From contig OZ038457.1 in assembly GCA_964036195.1 (NCBI GenBank), positions 18,937,147 through 19,001,146 on the forward strand: DNA of 64,000 bases, read 5' to 3'. The stretch comes from Sphaerolaimus hirsutus (Eukaryota > Nematoda > Chromadorea > Monhysterida > Sphaerolaimidae). The translations under genes were made by a program, and so were the position numbers. Positions 17,082 through 46,400 of the stretch are shown here, in pieces. Each line of letters starts with the position of its first letter. Position 1 is the first letter of the stretch. Below the pieces are notes generated by a model. It was not told the DNA's origin and searched no databases. It saw only the letters and a list, made by a program, of their open reading frames with translations.

Positions 17082-18326
17082 GGGCCTACACACACTAGTT
17101 TTCCGCGTGACTTTCGTGGGAAAACTCAATTTAGTTTTCCCATTGTGCAGGCAACAGATGCAAGAGGCCGCCATTTGCAATTTTTTTATGATGATCCCTT
17201 TGTGACACCCATTTGGGAAAACTGAAAAAATGGTGAAAGTTTAATGAGTTTTGCACCATAAAAAAATTGATTTCCGGAACGTTATTTATGTTGCATGTTA
17301 TACACTATGTGAAACTGTATATATATGTACATTTTTGTGCTTCCAGTTACTTTTGTTCTTTTTTAAATTATTTTTGAAAATCATGAATATAATAATTTTT
17401 ATAAAATCATTGGTTACTTTGTAATACTTGTAAATTTAGAGCCACGTACAGTTTTTTTTTCTCTTTTATTTGATACTAATCACACACTGTCATTACCGCA
17501 GTTTGAAAAATGAATGAATTTAACATGTATGGCATAAAAAAATCAATAAAATTTTAATCACTTGGCAATCAGCTGCAATTTTTTCACACGAGGCACAGCA
17601 TGTATTCAGTATATTGTCAATAAAAGGGTGATATATCTACACCATAAAAAAACAAAAAAAATATTTTTCAATTTCTTTTACTAAAACATGTCCTAAAAAT
17701 CGAATTTTTTACCCTGAGCGCTCATTAGACTTTTATCGAAAGACAAAAATATGCGGGAACACATGAAATCCAAATCAAGCATTAATCAAGAACTCAACTA
17801 ATTGTATAGTTGAAAAGCTAAAATGTTTAGTTTTCCCACGTTGCATGCAGAAGGTAAAAAATAATTTACACTTGGTAGTAAAATTTTCATTTAGCTTTTC
17901 ACTTATTACTAATTCATGCAGCACACACATGAACAATCAAAACCTGTCATAAAAAAATTATAAAAATTCAACAATTTTGCCAATTTATCCATGGCAGAAC
18001 CCCCTCTGGAGTCTTCATCCACTCCTTCAGTTTCTCTCTCAACCCTCTGTGGTCACGCTCGCGTCGTTGATCACCATGTTGCATGTTATCCAGCCCGTCA
18101 TACGCATCCCTCCAGTCCAACTGCATTATTTAGCATACATTCTTTGTAATAAAAACATGTCAAAACAGTGATAAATGTAAAACAAAAACAAAACAAACTG
18201 TGCGGTTGCAAAGCATTTGTTCATCTGGAGCGAGCAGCGGTGCTTTCTCATTCCCCATCTGGTGGCAGTCACAAACTGTGTAAAATCACCGTGTAAAATG
18301 GCAAGTGTCATGCGAGGTGTCAAAAC

Positions 18327-18598
18327 TAGGGTGTCAACTTTCCATTTTCCGTTTATGCTTTCCACAGGCAAATTTTTTTCCATTTCCGCTTCCATTTTCT
18401 GGCCCACTTGTCTGCTTTTCAAAAAAAATTCATTTTCCAGCTCAATTTTCTCTTTCTCAAGTATTTCTGTTTCAGTGAAACTGGTAAACATGCATGCAAG
18501 TTCTCAATTTTGTAAATTTTTGTATTTCCAGCATAATTACAGCAAATTTTTCAATTTTCATTCCCGTTTTCCGCCAAAAAGTTTTTGTTGACACCCTA
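18327..18598. mobile_element. hAT-like element with TTTTCC array (degraded)
   Basis: Ends TAGGGTGTCAAC and GTTGACACCCTA are perfectly inverted. The interior carries many TTTCC/TTTTCCG words, the complement of the GGAAA motif in 4783-5000. The flanking octamers do not match, so the target duplication is lost or the ends are misjudged. Nested in 17082-20795. Confidence 0.6.
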
Positions 18599-19674
18599 AG
18601 TATCAATGAATAAAATCCTTTGAAGTTGTAGTAACGTGTGCCACTGTCTGAAATGTATGATTGTTACAAAAAATGCCAAAAATATCATGTCAAAGTTCAG
18701 TTGAGTTTTCCTAACATGACGTTATTTGTGCTAAACTACTATTTCTTTACTGTCGCCATGGTTGTCACCATGAAAACCATGTGAAAACTCAAAAATTTGA
18801 AAAAATTATTACTCATTTAATACATATCGTTAAGTGCCCATCTCTCTACACAAAATAGAGGAAAAAATTCTGCATAAGACCTCCAAATTTCACATCTCTG
18901 ATCCATTCATGTCTCGTTTAAAGATACTTTTTCAAAGTGGCCACCCGTGTGAAAACTCACTGATATGGCGACAAAAATGGCGACATTTTGACACCATTTT
19001 TGTCGCCATGGCGACAGTTTTCCACAGTGGCTTGCATATTGGGAAAACTGCCGACACGTGTGGCGACATTTCTTGTCGCCACCTGTCGCCACCTGTCGCC
19101 ATGTGTCACCAGTTTTCACAATGTGTATGCATACTGTTCCCATAATGACAGACAAAGTGGAAAACTGCTTCATGCATTGCAAAAACTGCTATTGAGCTAA
19201 GGAATATTGTCAACATGCTGGCACGTTGTGAAAACTCAACATGCATTTTTTTTAACAGTGCAAACAGTGTTATTTATAATTACTGGTGAATGAGAATAGC
19301 AGTGTTTACTTTTGAAGTCATTTTATTTGACTTTGTTTAATTCATTTGGAGATTGGTTTAGCAAGTAGTTTGTGAAGTACTTAGTTAAGTAGTTAAATGT
19401 TGTGCAATTAGTGAGTAACTAGTTCCTATCTTGTTACAACATTGATATAGTTTCATACACACTTGCAAATTTCCAATACAGTAACTTATTCAATCTCATT
19501 CACTTTTTGAAGTTTGTGCAATACAATTACAGCTATGAAAAGCTTAAGAAATATGGTCAAAATACAATAATCATGTTTTTGTTTGTAATGTTTGTGTTCC
19601 CATTACATTTTTCAAAATTCTGATCCTAATGCATGATTCCATTTACTAAGGCATTATTCACATACCATATTTCC

Positions 19675-20084
19675 TCAAAATACCCCCAGGGGGTTTATTT
19701 TTTCAGAGTGGAAACTTTGAGGGGGGGTATATTTAGGGGGGGCTTATTCGAGCAGGGGGTTTTATTTCATCAGTAATTTTCAGGAAATTCATAGTAAACA
19801 GTGTGCTTTTTCATACCCAAAACTGGTAATAAACATGGGTAAATAGGATATATCGGGACATATCGGGTATTTAGACGTACATCTGTACACATATTAACGT
19901 ATGTGTATCTGCGATGCAAATTGGCATCAATAAATACATAATGTACATTGCATACATGATGTATATCATTCCAGACAGGGGGTATTTCTAGGGGGGATTA
20001 TTTTTTCCTTGGCTCGAAAACACCTGGGGGTATTTCAAGGGGGGGGGGGGTAATTCAAGGGGGGTGTAATTCGAGGAAATACGG
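19675..20084. mobile_element. TA-flanked MITE with GGGGG/TTATTCGAG motifs
   Basis: Ends CCATATTTCCTCAAAATAC and the complement of CGAGGAAATACGG, flanked by TA (19673-19674, 20085-20086) as expected of Tc1/mariner-type insertion. The arms repeat GGGGG plus TTATTCGAG/TAATTCAAG. Nested in 17082-20795. Confidence 0.75.
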
Positions 20085-21344
20085 TACATTATTCTCAAAA
20101 ACATTCATTGCTGTCTTTTTACAATTGTATTGTCTGTAATATTTCTCTCATATGTAAAAAGTAAAATGGAGAACAACAGTTGTGTACATGACATTTTTCT
20201 CATAAATATACAATGAAAAACAGTAACAAATATAAAGCATGAAAAATTAACAAAATCAAAAAAAATGTATCACATGTAAAACACAAAAATAGTAAATATG
20301 TATCTGATAAAGCATGATTTCAGTACTTTCACAGATTAAACTATGTTGATACAACATCACATTTGTTCACATTGCCCTCCTCCTCCTCATTGCCCTCCTC
20401 CTCCTCTTCCTCCTCTGTCTGCATGTCAAAAATGGCTGTGGTTAATTGCTAGTTCAACAGAGTTGCTTACACAGCAAAGTTTGTCAGTTTTCACGTATTG
20501 CATTCACATGTCGAAAATTGAATTAAGTTGTCCATGGAGACAATGGCGACAATGGCGACATGTCGCCATGTGGTATGGCGACATTCAAGAAGTGTTGCCA
20601 TACCACATGGCGACATTTTCCATTCAGTTTTCCACTATTGCATTCATGTTGGGAAAAATTGTGACTTGCCGAAACCAACACACACTTTTTTCCACCCCTA
20701 AATTTTATTTAATGCAAGATGGGAAAACTGAATGGCGACATGTCGCCATTTGAGTTTTCCCAAGCGTCACGCGGAAAACTAGTGTGTGTGGGCACATTAG
20801 TCATTTGATTTTGCTGTGGTTTTATTTTATAAAAATTACAGTGTATGAGATATTGTGAATTTTGGATCCACTTTTCTAGTTTTTGGGACATTTTTCTGTC
20901 TCAAATTGACTCAATTATATAACTGTCTGCTGGCTTGGAATTTTGTGTGGTTCAAAATTGTTTTAATGCTATTTTTAGGACTGCAATTTTCAAATTATTT
21001 GCTCACAGAGATATTTGGCAATTGCAGTTTCTATTACTGCGGAAATTTCAGCTGGAAATTCACAAAGTTTAGCAAGATTTGCCTCACTGAAACATAGGCT
21101 TGATTTTCAATTGAACAGTTGTAAATATTGAGCAAAATTATAAAGCCTTGTAACAATTCAATTGACACAACAACTGTTGTTTCAATCAAAATTTCATTAT
21201 TCTCTAACTTTATTGAATTTGTACATTTTATTTTACACTCGCAGATTCAGGCCAACCCGAATAATGGTTTTGCCAGTCTAATTATTAAAAACATTTTTTA
21301 CTACTAATTTTTAGCAATTTTATCGATTTTGGAAAAACGGCATT

Positions 21345-38105
<16,761 letters not shown>

Positions 38106-39405
38106 TGTTTCCTTTTTTCCGTTCAATCGTATTACAATTGACTTTTTTACTCTGGAAATTAACGCGGCTGATGTTTGCTCAATCAATTTTTCGCGTTTCG
38201 CATTTTTTAACATCTGATTGAGACGTCTGAAAAGTGTTTTTCAGGTGAAATGTGTGTAGATTTTTGTGTATATGAACGCCGGTGCACTGCTACCTATAAT
38301 TTTGAAAATTAGGTATCATTAAGCTTGAGTGCATAAATTTCAGATATTTTTTGTGAATAATTTCTCCGCCAATTGAGTTTCCATTGTTCGTTGAAATTTT
38401 TTCTCGTGTAACACAAAAATTGAGCATGAGTGAGTGAGTAAGCAAAGTTTGAGTGGGTTCGCAAGGTGCCTGTGGAAATCGATTTGCACGTGAAAGTGGA
38501 GTATCCTGTATTGGCCCTGTACCGGTGCACAACTAGCAGAAGTAGTAAAAAGGTGCCATGGTGCGGCGTACTTTGACGCCCTTAAATGGCGCCATTCCTA
38601 GTGTGTATACTAGTTGTCTTTGGAATGGTGTTTGCGGGGGTTCGCAGGGGTTCAATATTTAGAGTTTTTCAAGGTTCAGAAGGAAAAAAGAAGAAAAATC
38701 GCTGGATAGATATTTATGTAGAGCTGGAGCGTTTGGGGGATTACCCAACTCCCTCCCCCCTCCAACCCCCTACACTGAACCCCTGCAGTGCCCGTGAAGA
38801 CCCAGTGCCCAAGTACGGGGGCCGTACGTACGCACCGGGTCTACATTGGCACCGGATATTGCTACTTGTGCACCAGGTAAACTTGTGCATGGGGTTCTAG
38901 ACTCTTGTAAATACACTTGGAGTAGTGGATTGGGTTGTTCAGCTACACCTGGTCACATGACATGTAGAAAGTTTGAGTCATGTAAAGTGTTAAAAGCCAT
39001 GTCGAATGCCCTGTAAAATGGCACATTAACCTTTGCCATGTTGCAGGACACTTGACATGACATTTGACAGGGTCGGTGAGTGGGACCAGGTCTCAGTTTT
39101 TCAACATGCAATACGATTTTCATTGGCGCCATGTGCAGCCATTAACAGATAGACTTGGAAAAATTACTTGTGGCGTTTCAGAGCCGAACATAAGTCGAAC
39201 ATCCGTCACATGTAATGTCGTTCAATGTATCAAGTTCAGTCATATGTGTAAGCCAAAATAACTCGCGGGTCATATGTTCCCCAGATGGAAATAGATTTCT
39301 TTACCCTGATCTGCAGAGTCATTGATATTGTGAAACCGATTCGGAATTTCTACAAATTTTTGTCGACTTCGAAATTGAGTATCACTTTTAGAAGATTGTT
39401 AAAAT
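38106..39405. other. Intergenic, kinesin-13 to EMC1, repeat fragments only
   Basis: No gene seen. The AATAAA at 38097-38102 overlaps the kinesin-13 stop. Fragments recognised: 38626-38770 resembles the interior of the CAGGGGT hAT family (GGGTTCGC, GGGGTTCAATAT, AAAATCGCT). 38945-39085 carries TGTAAAATG and TGACATTTGACAGGG words of the family at 8646. Confidence 0.55.
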
Positions 39406-39647
39406 GTGCCTACACACACTAGTCTTCACCGTGATGTCGTGTGAAAACTGAAATTTGTTCAAATGCAAATTGATGAACACAGTTGAATGATTTTATTTTA
39501 TTTTATTTGGAATTTAAATTAATGAAAGTTAAAATTTAAATATTTTAAAACTAAAACACATAAGCATACAAAAAGAGTAGGCTGGATGTCGCCATGTCGA
39601 CATTTCAGTTTTCACAACGGTCACGGTGAAAACCAGTGTGTAGGGCC
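39406..39647. mobile_element. MITE, CACAC-end group, 242 bp
   Basis: Ends GTGCCTACACACACTAG and CCAGTGTGTAGGGCC, each followed by the TTCACCGTGA arm. AAT lies on both sides (39403-39405, 39648-39650). Sister of 11378-11614; both carry a CGACATGGCGACAT word near one end. It lies about 800 bp upstream of EMC1. Confidence 0.87.
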
Positions 39648-39650
39648 AAT

Positions 39651-40442
39651 GTAAATATTTACCTTCAAATAATTTTTTTTAAATGCCCGCCAATGATCAA
39701 TTACGCTGCAGAGGTCTCTTATAGATACTTCGCATTTTCCAATTTTCTTTCCTTTTCGATATCCTTGTTTTTCGTTTCGCATTTCAATAAAATACACTGG
39801 TCATTATTTTTCTACATTTTCGAGATAGAAATAATTGTAAAATATCAGTGTTCGAATTTTTTATGGATTTGGTAAATATACGCCGTGTCATGTGCTAGAA
39901 AATTAGTTAAATACGCGAATGTTTAACAGTAAAATTTTTAAACCTGCATATTGTGGGTGTTATTTTGTTTGTGAAAAATGTAAATATTGCAATTTTAGTT
40001 AGCTTATTGCACTATTCTATTTTTCGGAATAATTTTCCATGCTCAAATTTTGATTATTTTGTGACGCGTGATAAAAAATTAAATGACTGAAACCCTACTC
40101 AACTGCAGTGAAATTTCAGCATGGAAAAAGCTTTGAAAATGTAGTGTTATTAATTATTCGAAAATATGTGTTCACCCCTCGTTGACTTCTAAAATTGCTT
40201 ATGTAACCTATTCATGTCATTCATAAATACATTCTGTGCTGATATTTAATTTCAATTGAATAAAAAACCCATAAAATTCACATTTTTGTATTTCTACATG
40301 TGTAGCTTAGTGGAACTGTTCATGCTAAATGATCTATTTATTCAAACGAATATTTTGCTACATAACGTGTTACAAGTCACAAATATCAACTAAAAATGGT
40401 CAATTTTTCCGACATTTTAAAAAAAGACAAAAAAATTTCAGC
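39651..40442. other. EMC1 upstream region
   Basis: AT-rich, no gene seen. TTTCAG lies immediately before CATG at 40437-40445, so the start codon follows a perfect splice acceptor by one base. This fits either a 5'-UTR intron or spliced-leader trans-splicing. Confidence 0.45.
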
Positions 40443-43400
40443 ATGATTTTGCCGTGTGCTTTGGTGGCGCTGTGTCTTCATGTTGGCGCGAATGCGCTTT
40501 TTGAGGATCAAATTGGGAAATTCGATTGGTGAGTTTGAGTGAAAAGTGACGGCACCTTTTTGTTCAGCTGGGCAACCCTTTTTGTCTACTTTTATTGTTT
40601 TTCTTGCTGTACTGTGGCACATTTTTGCTCATTCGGGTGTAGGTAAATGTATTCAGATTTTTTAAATTTGTCGGAGTGGGGGTCAATGTTTTCAGTCTTT
40701 GTCAAATCCACTGATTTGATAGCTATATATTTCCGCCAAGATTTCTCGGCTATGTGCAGTTGATGGAAAAAGTGTCAAATGACATAGACATTAGACTTCG
40801 ATTGTTTGGGGATACATACACAAAACGCCCCTCGTTGAGATGTAGGGCGACTGTTATTGTAGCAAATACGGTCAACTTTCGTGAAAATTTTGGCGAAATA
40901 TTGACGCCGACTTCGAATTACTCCCTAAAAACCTGTTGACGAAGCAATAAACCCCCTGGGGGTAAATTCGAGGAAATATGGTAAATAACTATTTTGTTGG
41001 CACGCGTATGACAATCTGTTCCACCACGACATTCGTGCCGAAATTGACCGCATTGATTGCAAAAAAATTTACAGGCGCCTTCAATTCGTGGGCGAGATTA
41101 GATACGCGCTGAGCGATAGACATTCCGCATCTAAAGACCCACCGATTTTCGTGTCTACTGAAGATTCCGTTTTGGCCGCTTTAAATGTGGATAATGGAAA
41201 TTTGGGTTGGTTTTGCATTATCAGTTTACCGCTTTTGCAATTTCCGGTGAAAACATCACTGCGCCAGTTTACATCTAAACCCATTGGGCATCTAGGCCCG
41301 CTGTCCATCTAATTTTACCCGTCGCCCATGTATACGAGGGGTTATTGGAGGAAAAATGTTTTACGCCCAACCAAAAGGGCCAAAATATTCTAACAGCATC
41401 AAAATCGTCCAACATAGCACAGAAAGGGACGACGCGAAAGACTGGTGAGACCCCCCCCCCCCAAAAAAAAAAAGAAGCCACCCATTCCATGCCGCCCGCA
41501 GCGAACGGCCGCGCGACTGTGCAAGTCTATAGATCGAAATAGCTAGCTAATCCCCTGTCCGATGCCAATCTACGTCTCCTCCTAGATCGACTACGGGTAC
41601 AATTAGATGCGCAGCGGGCCCACATGCGCAATAGGCCTACGACACATCACTCACACTTTTACTTCCACATTTTAAGTCGATCGGTGTTTCATGTTTTTAT
41701 CCGATGCTTACAAGACAATTCGGGTTAATCAAAGTAATTCGAGTTGATTCATGGTCAAGGACGTATCCAGGGGCGGGGGCGGGTGGTGCTGCAGCCCCCC
41801 CCCTTCCCGGGGTGAGACCAAAAAATACTGGGAAATGTAGGGTTGGCCGATGTTTTTTTAAAACGTTTTTTATTAAAAAAACACGTTTTTTTTAAAAAAA
41901 AACATGACGTCCGAAATGTTTTTTTTTTATTTTAAAAACATCGACCAAAATTTTTAGTACTAAGCACTAGGTATTTTGCAAAATTTTTGCGCGCAAGCGC
42001 GCAATTTCACACACAAATTGGCATTGGTGGTTGTTTTCATGGGTTTTGTGGCATTTTTAGTATCAAAGTATCCATTTATATATGCTACCATGGATTAATA
42101 AGCCGTCATATGTTGCTGTATTATATAATATTGAGGTAATGTGCTTCCATGTACCTCCACAGTGTGTAACTTCACTCCCAAAGTAACAACCTCGTTTTAT
42201 AACCTTGTTTGATCACTATTCCGTGCCAAACTTTACCTGAAGTCACGAACATTCGACTATAAGGCGATATACGAACGATATGTCGACGAAAAATGGATAT
42301 TTTTGACACAAATCACCACTTATAATGCTATCCCATGGCTCCACAGACATTATATGGTCATATATAACATCACATAGTATTGCCACTGTCTGATATACCT
42401 ATATATGTTGACACAAGGTTATATCTGGGAGCTTTTAAAAAAAAACGTTTTTTATTAAAAAAACATCGAGTAAAAAAAAACGGCTGGGTACAGTTACCAT
42501 CCCAATGGAAACAGACGCCAACAGACGCGCACTCAGTATCGGGAAGGTTTCGTGTATCGAGTCCCATTGATCTAAGTTGAATGTGCGTGTGCGTGTGTGT
42601 GCATCAAGGCCGCTTCTGGTAGGATTATCTGACATTGTCTTCACGTGAACTTTTGTGCAAAGGCATGACTGAGTGGCATGAATGAATGGATGGTGCCATG
42701 ACGTTGGCGCTTATGGCATTGCATGAATTTTTTTAAATAATTGCAAATTTTCATAAATTGCACTTTTTAAGTACAGATACATATTTGTAAATATTTACAA
42801 ATTACTCACTGCAATTTACACATTACTCACTGCAAAATTACAACAAAGTGATAGTTTTTTACAACACCAAAAATTAGCAAAAAAGCAAAAACCGCAAATT
42901 ACATCAACAATTCCGCCTGTGCACGTAAAGTTCACATCAAGACTGTAGGATAATCCCATACGATTAAGCCCTTGATGCATGCGGCCTCTGACCCCGCAAA
43001 CCCACATGTCATTAAGGCGGAGCAGAAACATGTGTATGTCCCGGTTCCTAAGTGGGCGTGCGCGCTTGGGTCTGAGATTGGGATGGTAACTGGAATTTGC
43101 CAAAAAAACGTCGAGTTAAAAAAAACGTTTTTTTTCCAACCCTAGGGAAATGTAACTTTTCCTACAACTTTTTCGCGCTATTTTCAAAAATTTTGCACGC
43201 AAGAGCGCGCATTTTACTCTACGTAAGCAGTATTATCACCTTATTGTTCCCTGTAGCCCCAGAACATCTTAATTACATTCAACGGCATGGTTTTTCGCTG
43301 CATTTATATGTATATTTGCATACATATACAGCGTTTCATGGAATTACGATACCTATTCACCCCAGTAAAACAGACGCTTTCAAGTGGCTTGGGTGACTCT

Positions 43401-46400
43401 TTTTCAGCTGTTGTAACAGGCGCCATGCGAGCCTGCGCATCATCACTGCGCCGTCCGCGCGAATTGAAGATTAAATAAATGGAAGAGTGATGGCCAAAAA
43501 ATATGTTTGTTTTGGTGTGTTGTGGCGGCACAGATAAAAGGGGATTAATGCATGTTGTTTTGTCGCATTACGCATACTTCCCAAGACTTGAAAGTGTATT
43601 ATTCATTTTGCAGAACAACACACATTAATCCACTTTTATCTGTGCCGTCACAACACCCCACCCCCCTCCCCCAAACCAATGACAGGTCAATTAATAGTGG
43701 AATGAAGTACTCCTCGTAAACCATTCCAAGACAGACTGCGCTAGAAACAGACTGAACAAAAAGTTTCCCAAGCCACAGGCGGTAGGCGGAGTTCCCAGGG
43801 GTGAATAAGTAGCGACAACGGTTTCATGGCGCCAGCGCCAACGCCAATGGCGCCATGGCATGGCGCCAAGTAAAGGCGCCAGCGCCATGGAGCTATGGCG
43901 CCATTCCGGCACTCTGTAGGTAGAATTTTAGAGGGGGGGCTGAGCCCCCCCCGTTCGCGGAGCTCCGTAATCAAGCAGCCCCCCCCGCTCAAAAATCCTA
44001 GATACGTCCCTGTTCATGGTCCCTTTAATTTTTATCTTGTGTGAACGCATTGTGTCACAATTCTTCCGTTTTCACACTGAAACAACTTCTTGATTTACCC
44101 CCCCCCCCCCGCAGTTTGGCGACAAGTGCTGGATGAGCAAGCAAATGGGGCATCCGAAATCGTACTGGCTGATAAATGTGAGTTTTATATTTATGACATT
44201 TTTCTGGGACGGGGGAGGTGTTATTTTATGAAACCGAATGCGAAAAGTACTGGGGAAAAAATCTAGCGTTGTCTTTTTATCAATACACACTAAAAGTGGT
44301 CATTTCTAGGATCTTTTGCAATGGCAGCTCAAACTGAAAATAACGAAAATAGTAACTGAAATGTACTGCACTGAACCTGAAATGTAAATCCTTTGAACGT
44401 TTTATGATTAGTAATATTGATCCGTTTTCCATAAAATTCACCTACACATTCACTAATAAAAATTTCACAGACATAATTACACTTTCGCCCTGCTTGCGTT
44501 TACTTCGAGCTTGGTCAAAATCCGATGGCTTATTAAATTGGGAGGTGTGGCTGTCTGATGAGAGAAAAAGTGCAAAAACGCACTCAAAAACTGATTATGC
44601 ACATTTTCGAAGTGAAGGGGCGCGGTCGATTCTGCCGCTTACGGTAGCGAATGGAAGGAAATTTGTGTTTGTGTTGGGGAAAACTGGAGGCTATATGGTC
44701 GATTTGACGAATGGTGAGATTGTTGTCAATATGGCTGACGATTTTGAAGGGTACGTTTGAACGGTTTTATTCTGGGATAGACTTCAATTGGGGTCAATAC
44801 TCAATAGGGTTCAATATAAAAATTATCATAGTTAGGGAATTACTTGCGTTTCCATTACTTTTCCTTGATCTGACATTTGCCGATGACGATTATTTCATAA
44901 TACCCAACAGTGGAATGCTGTTCGTTATTCATTCATTGTCATATTACTCGGTTCTTTTCAAATTTGTAACTACATTTTTCCTGGGTTCCATAATTTTTTA
45001 CCTATATCCACTCTTAAATCTTCTTTCATAATTTTTTTATAAATTACCTACCTATGCATCACATTTAATTAGCCAAATATTTTTTCAGCGATGAAAACAT
45101 TTGGCTGGGTGCCAAAGTCAATTCGAATGCGAGTCGAATTTATGCCGTACGATTGAACTATTTGAAGAATCAAATCATAACGTTGACAATTTATCTTGAT
45201 ACTAATGGAAGATTGTACGAATATGCAGAATTAACTTTGACGTTGCCTAGTGGAACTGAATTGCGTCAAAATCGGTGGGTTATGTATAAAATGACACTCG
45301 GTCGTACTTTAGATGTATGTTGTCATTTGTTTACCATTTTTTTACGTTTTCCATTTTTTAGATCAAAAATTTCTAAAATTGCTAAATGTGTACACGTTTG
45401 ATTTATCGGAAAAAAAGATTTTTGATTTCTGTCAACAGTAGCTGAGGGTCTCCTGATTCCGGTAAACTCAAATTCATATCAGGTAAATACGATTAAACCC
45501 TTTTTGATCCCTTTATTAATGGAGAAAAAGTCGTGAAAAATTTCATGTTGTTTTGCGGCTCTGATAGATTGATGTAAATATGAGTATCAAATTTTATCCA
45601 TACCTATTTTTTTAATAGTTGTCTATAGAATTTGCTATATTGCTATTTTTTAAGCAATTTCACGCGCAGGGGATCTTGTGTTCTATTGGAGTCTGGAAAA
45701 CTTGTGTGTTTGTCGAAATCTGGTACAGAACTTTTACATTGTGATGCCATGTCTACCGAGGTTGGATATTTGAGATTTTATTTATAATTTTGGAGTTGAT
45801 TTATTCGGTAGGATTGAAAATGATAATGAGTAATTAGAAAATACCAAATTTTTCTTTTCATTTTCTAGTAAGCCTTTGTGTCCTTTTTTGCAAAAACGAA
45901 CATTTTTAACACCGACGATACCTTGAAAAACCACCTTTGCCTCTCCACATGTTTTCAACCAATTTTCCAGCATTCGCAACTTGAAGAGTCGTTGACAATG
46001 ACGCCATTTTCCGGCGCCAGCGATAATGGCGTCAGCTTATTGGCGTCACATATTGGCGCTTGGTTCGTGGTGCACGATTTTCCGGCAAAAACGATTAAAG
46101 TTGTGACTGAGGAAAATATGGAGAAAGTTGTTCTGGTCGCGAATGATGTTAGTTGCTTTGTGTGTGTACAAGATTTTCGTGTTTTTTTTCGTTTGGGCTT
46201 GGAACTAAATTTTAAACGGGACCAATTTTTCGTTCCGGGACCGGAGCAGAAATTTTTTATCGGGACTGGGACTGGCATTTTTATCGGGTCCGGGACTGGT
46301 GTGTCGGGACCTTTTGCATGTTTAGAATAGGGATGAAAGAATTAAATATTTCGCGTCTTATCTTTATTAACATTCGGTCTTTCTATTTTTACAGGTACAG

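Larger units (their letters stand above)
17082..20795. mobile_element. 3.7-kb non-autonomous element, CACAC-end group
   Basis: About 50-bp inverted ends, GGGCCTACACACACTAG and CTAGTGTGTGTGGGCAC, each continuing into TTTTCCGCGTGAC. ATT lies on both sides (17079-17081, 20796-20798). It is by far the longest member of the group. Interior GGCGACA/TGTCGCC arrays occur at 18960-19110 and 20535-20760. Nested elements sit at 18327-18598 and 19675-20084. No transposase-like reading frame is seen. It may be a composite of two ends trapping intergenic DNA. Confidence 0.75.
41756..44012. mobile_element. hAT-type element, GGACGTATCC family, with nested insertions
   Basis: Ends CAAGGACGTATCCAGG and CCTAGATACGTCCCTG. 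Perfect 8-bp duplication TTCATGGT (41748-41755, 44013-44020). Near the ends are GGGGG/CCCCC runs, and near the right end a GGCGCCA/TGGCGCC array (43825-43905). It contains 41838-43144 and 43517-43656. It lies in EMC1 intron 2. Confidence 0.92.

Noticed and set aside
45437..45481. Candidate small EMC1 exon between TCAACAG and a GTAAAT donor
   Set aside because: Its only open frame does not match the phase of the exon at 45670. Joining 45274 directly to 45670 keeps phase and aligns with the family without a gap.
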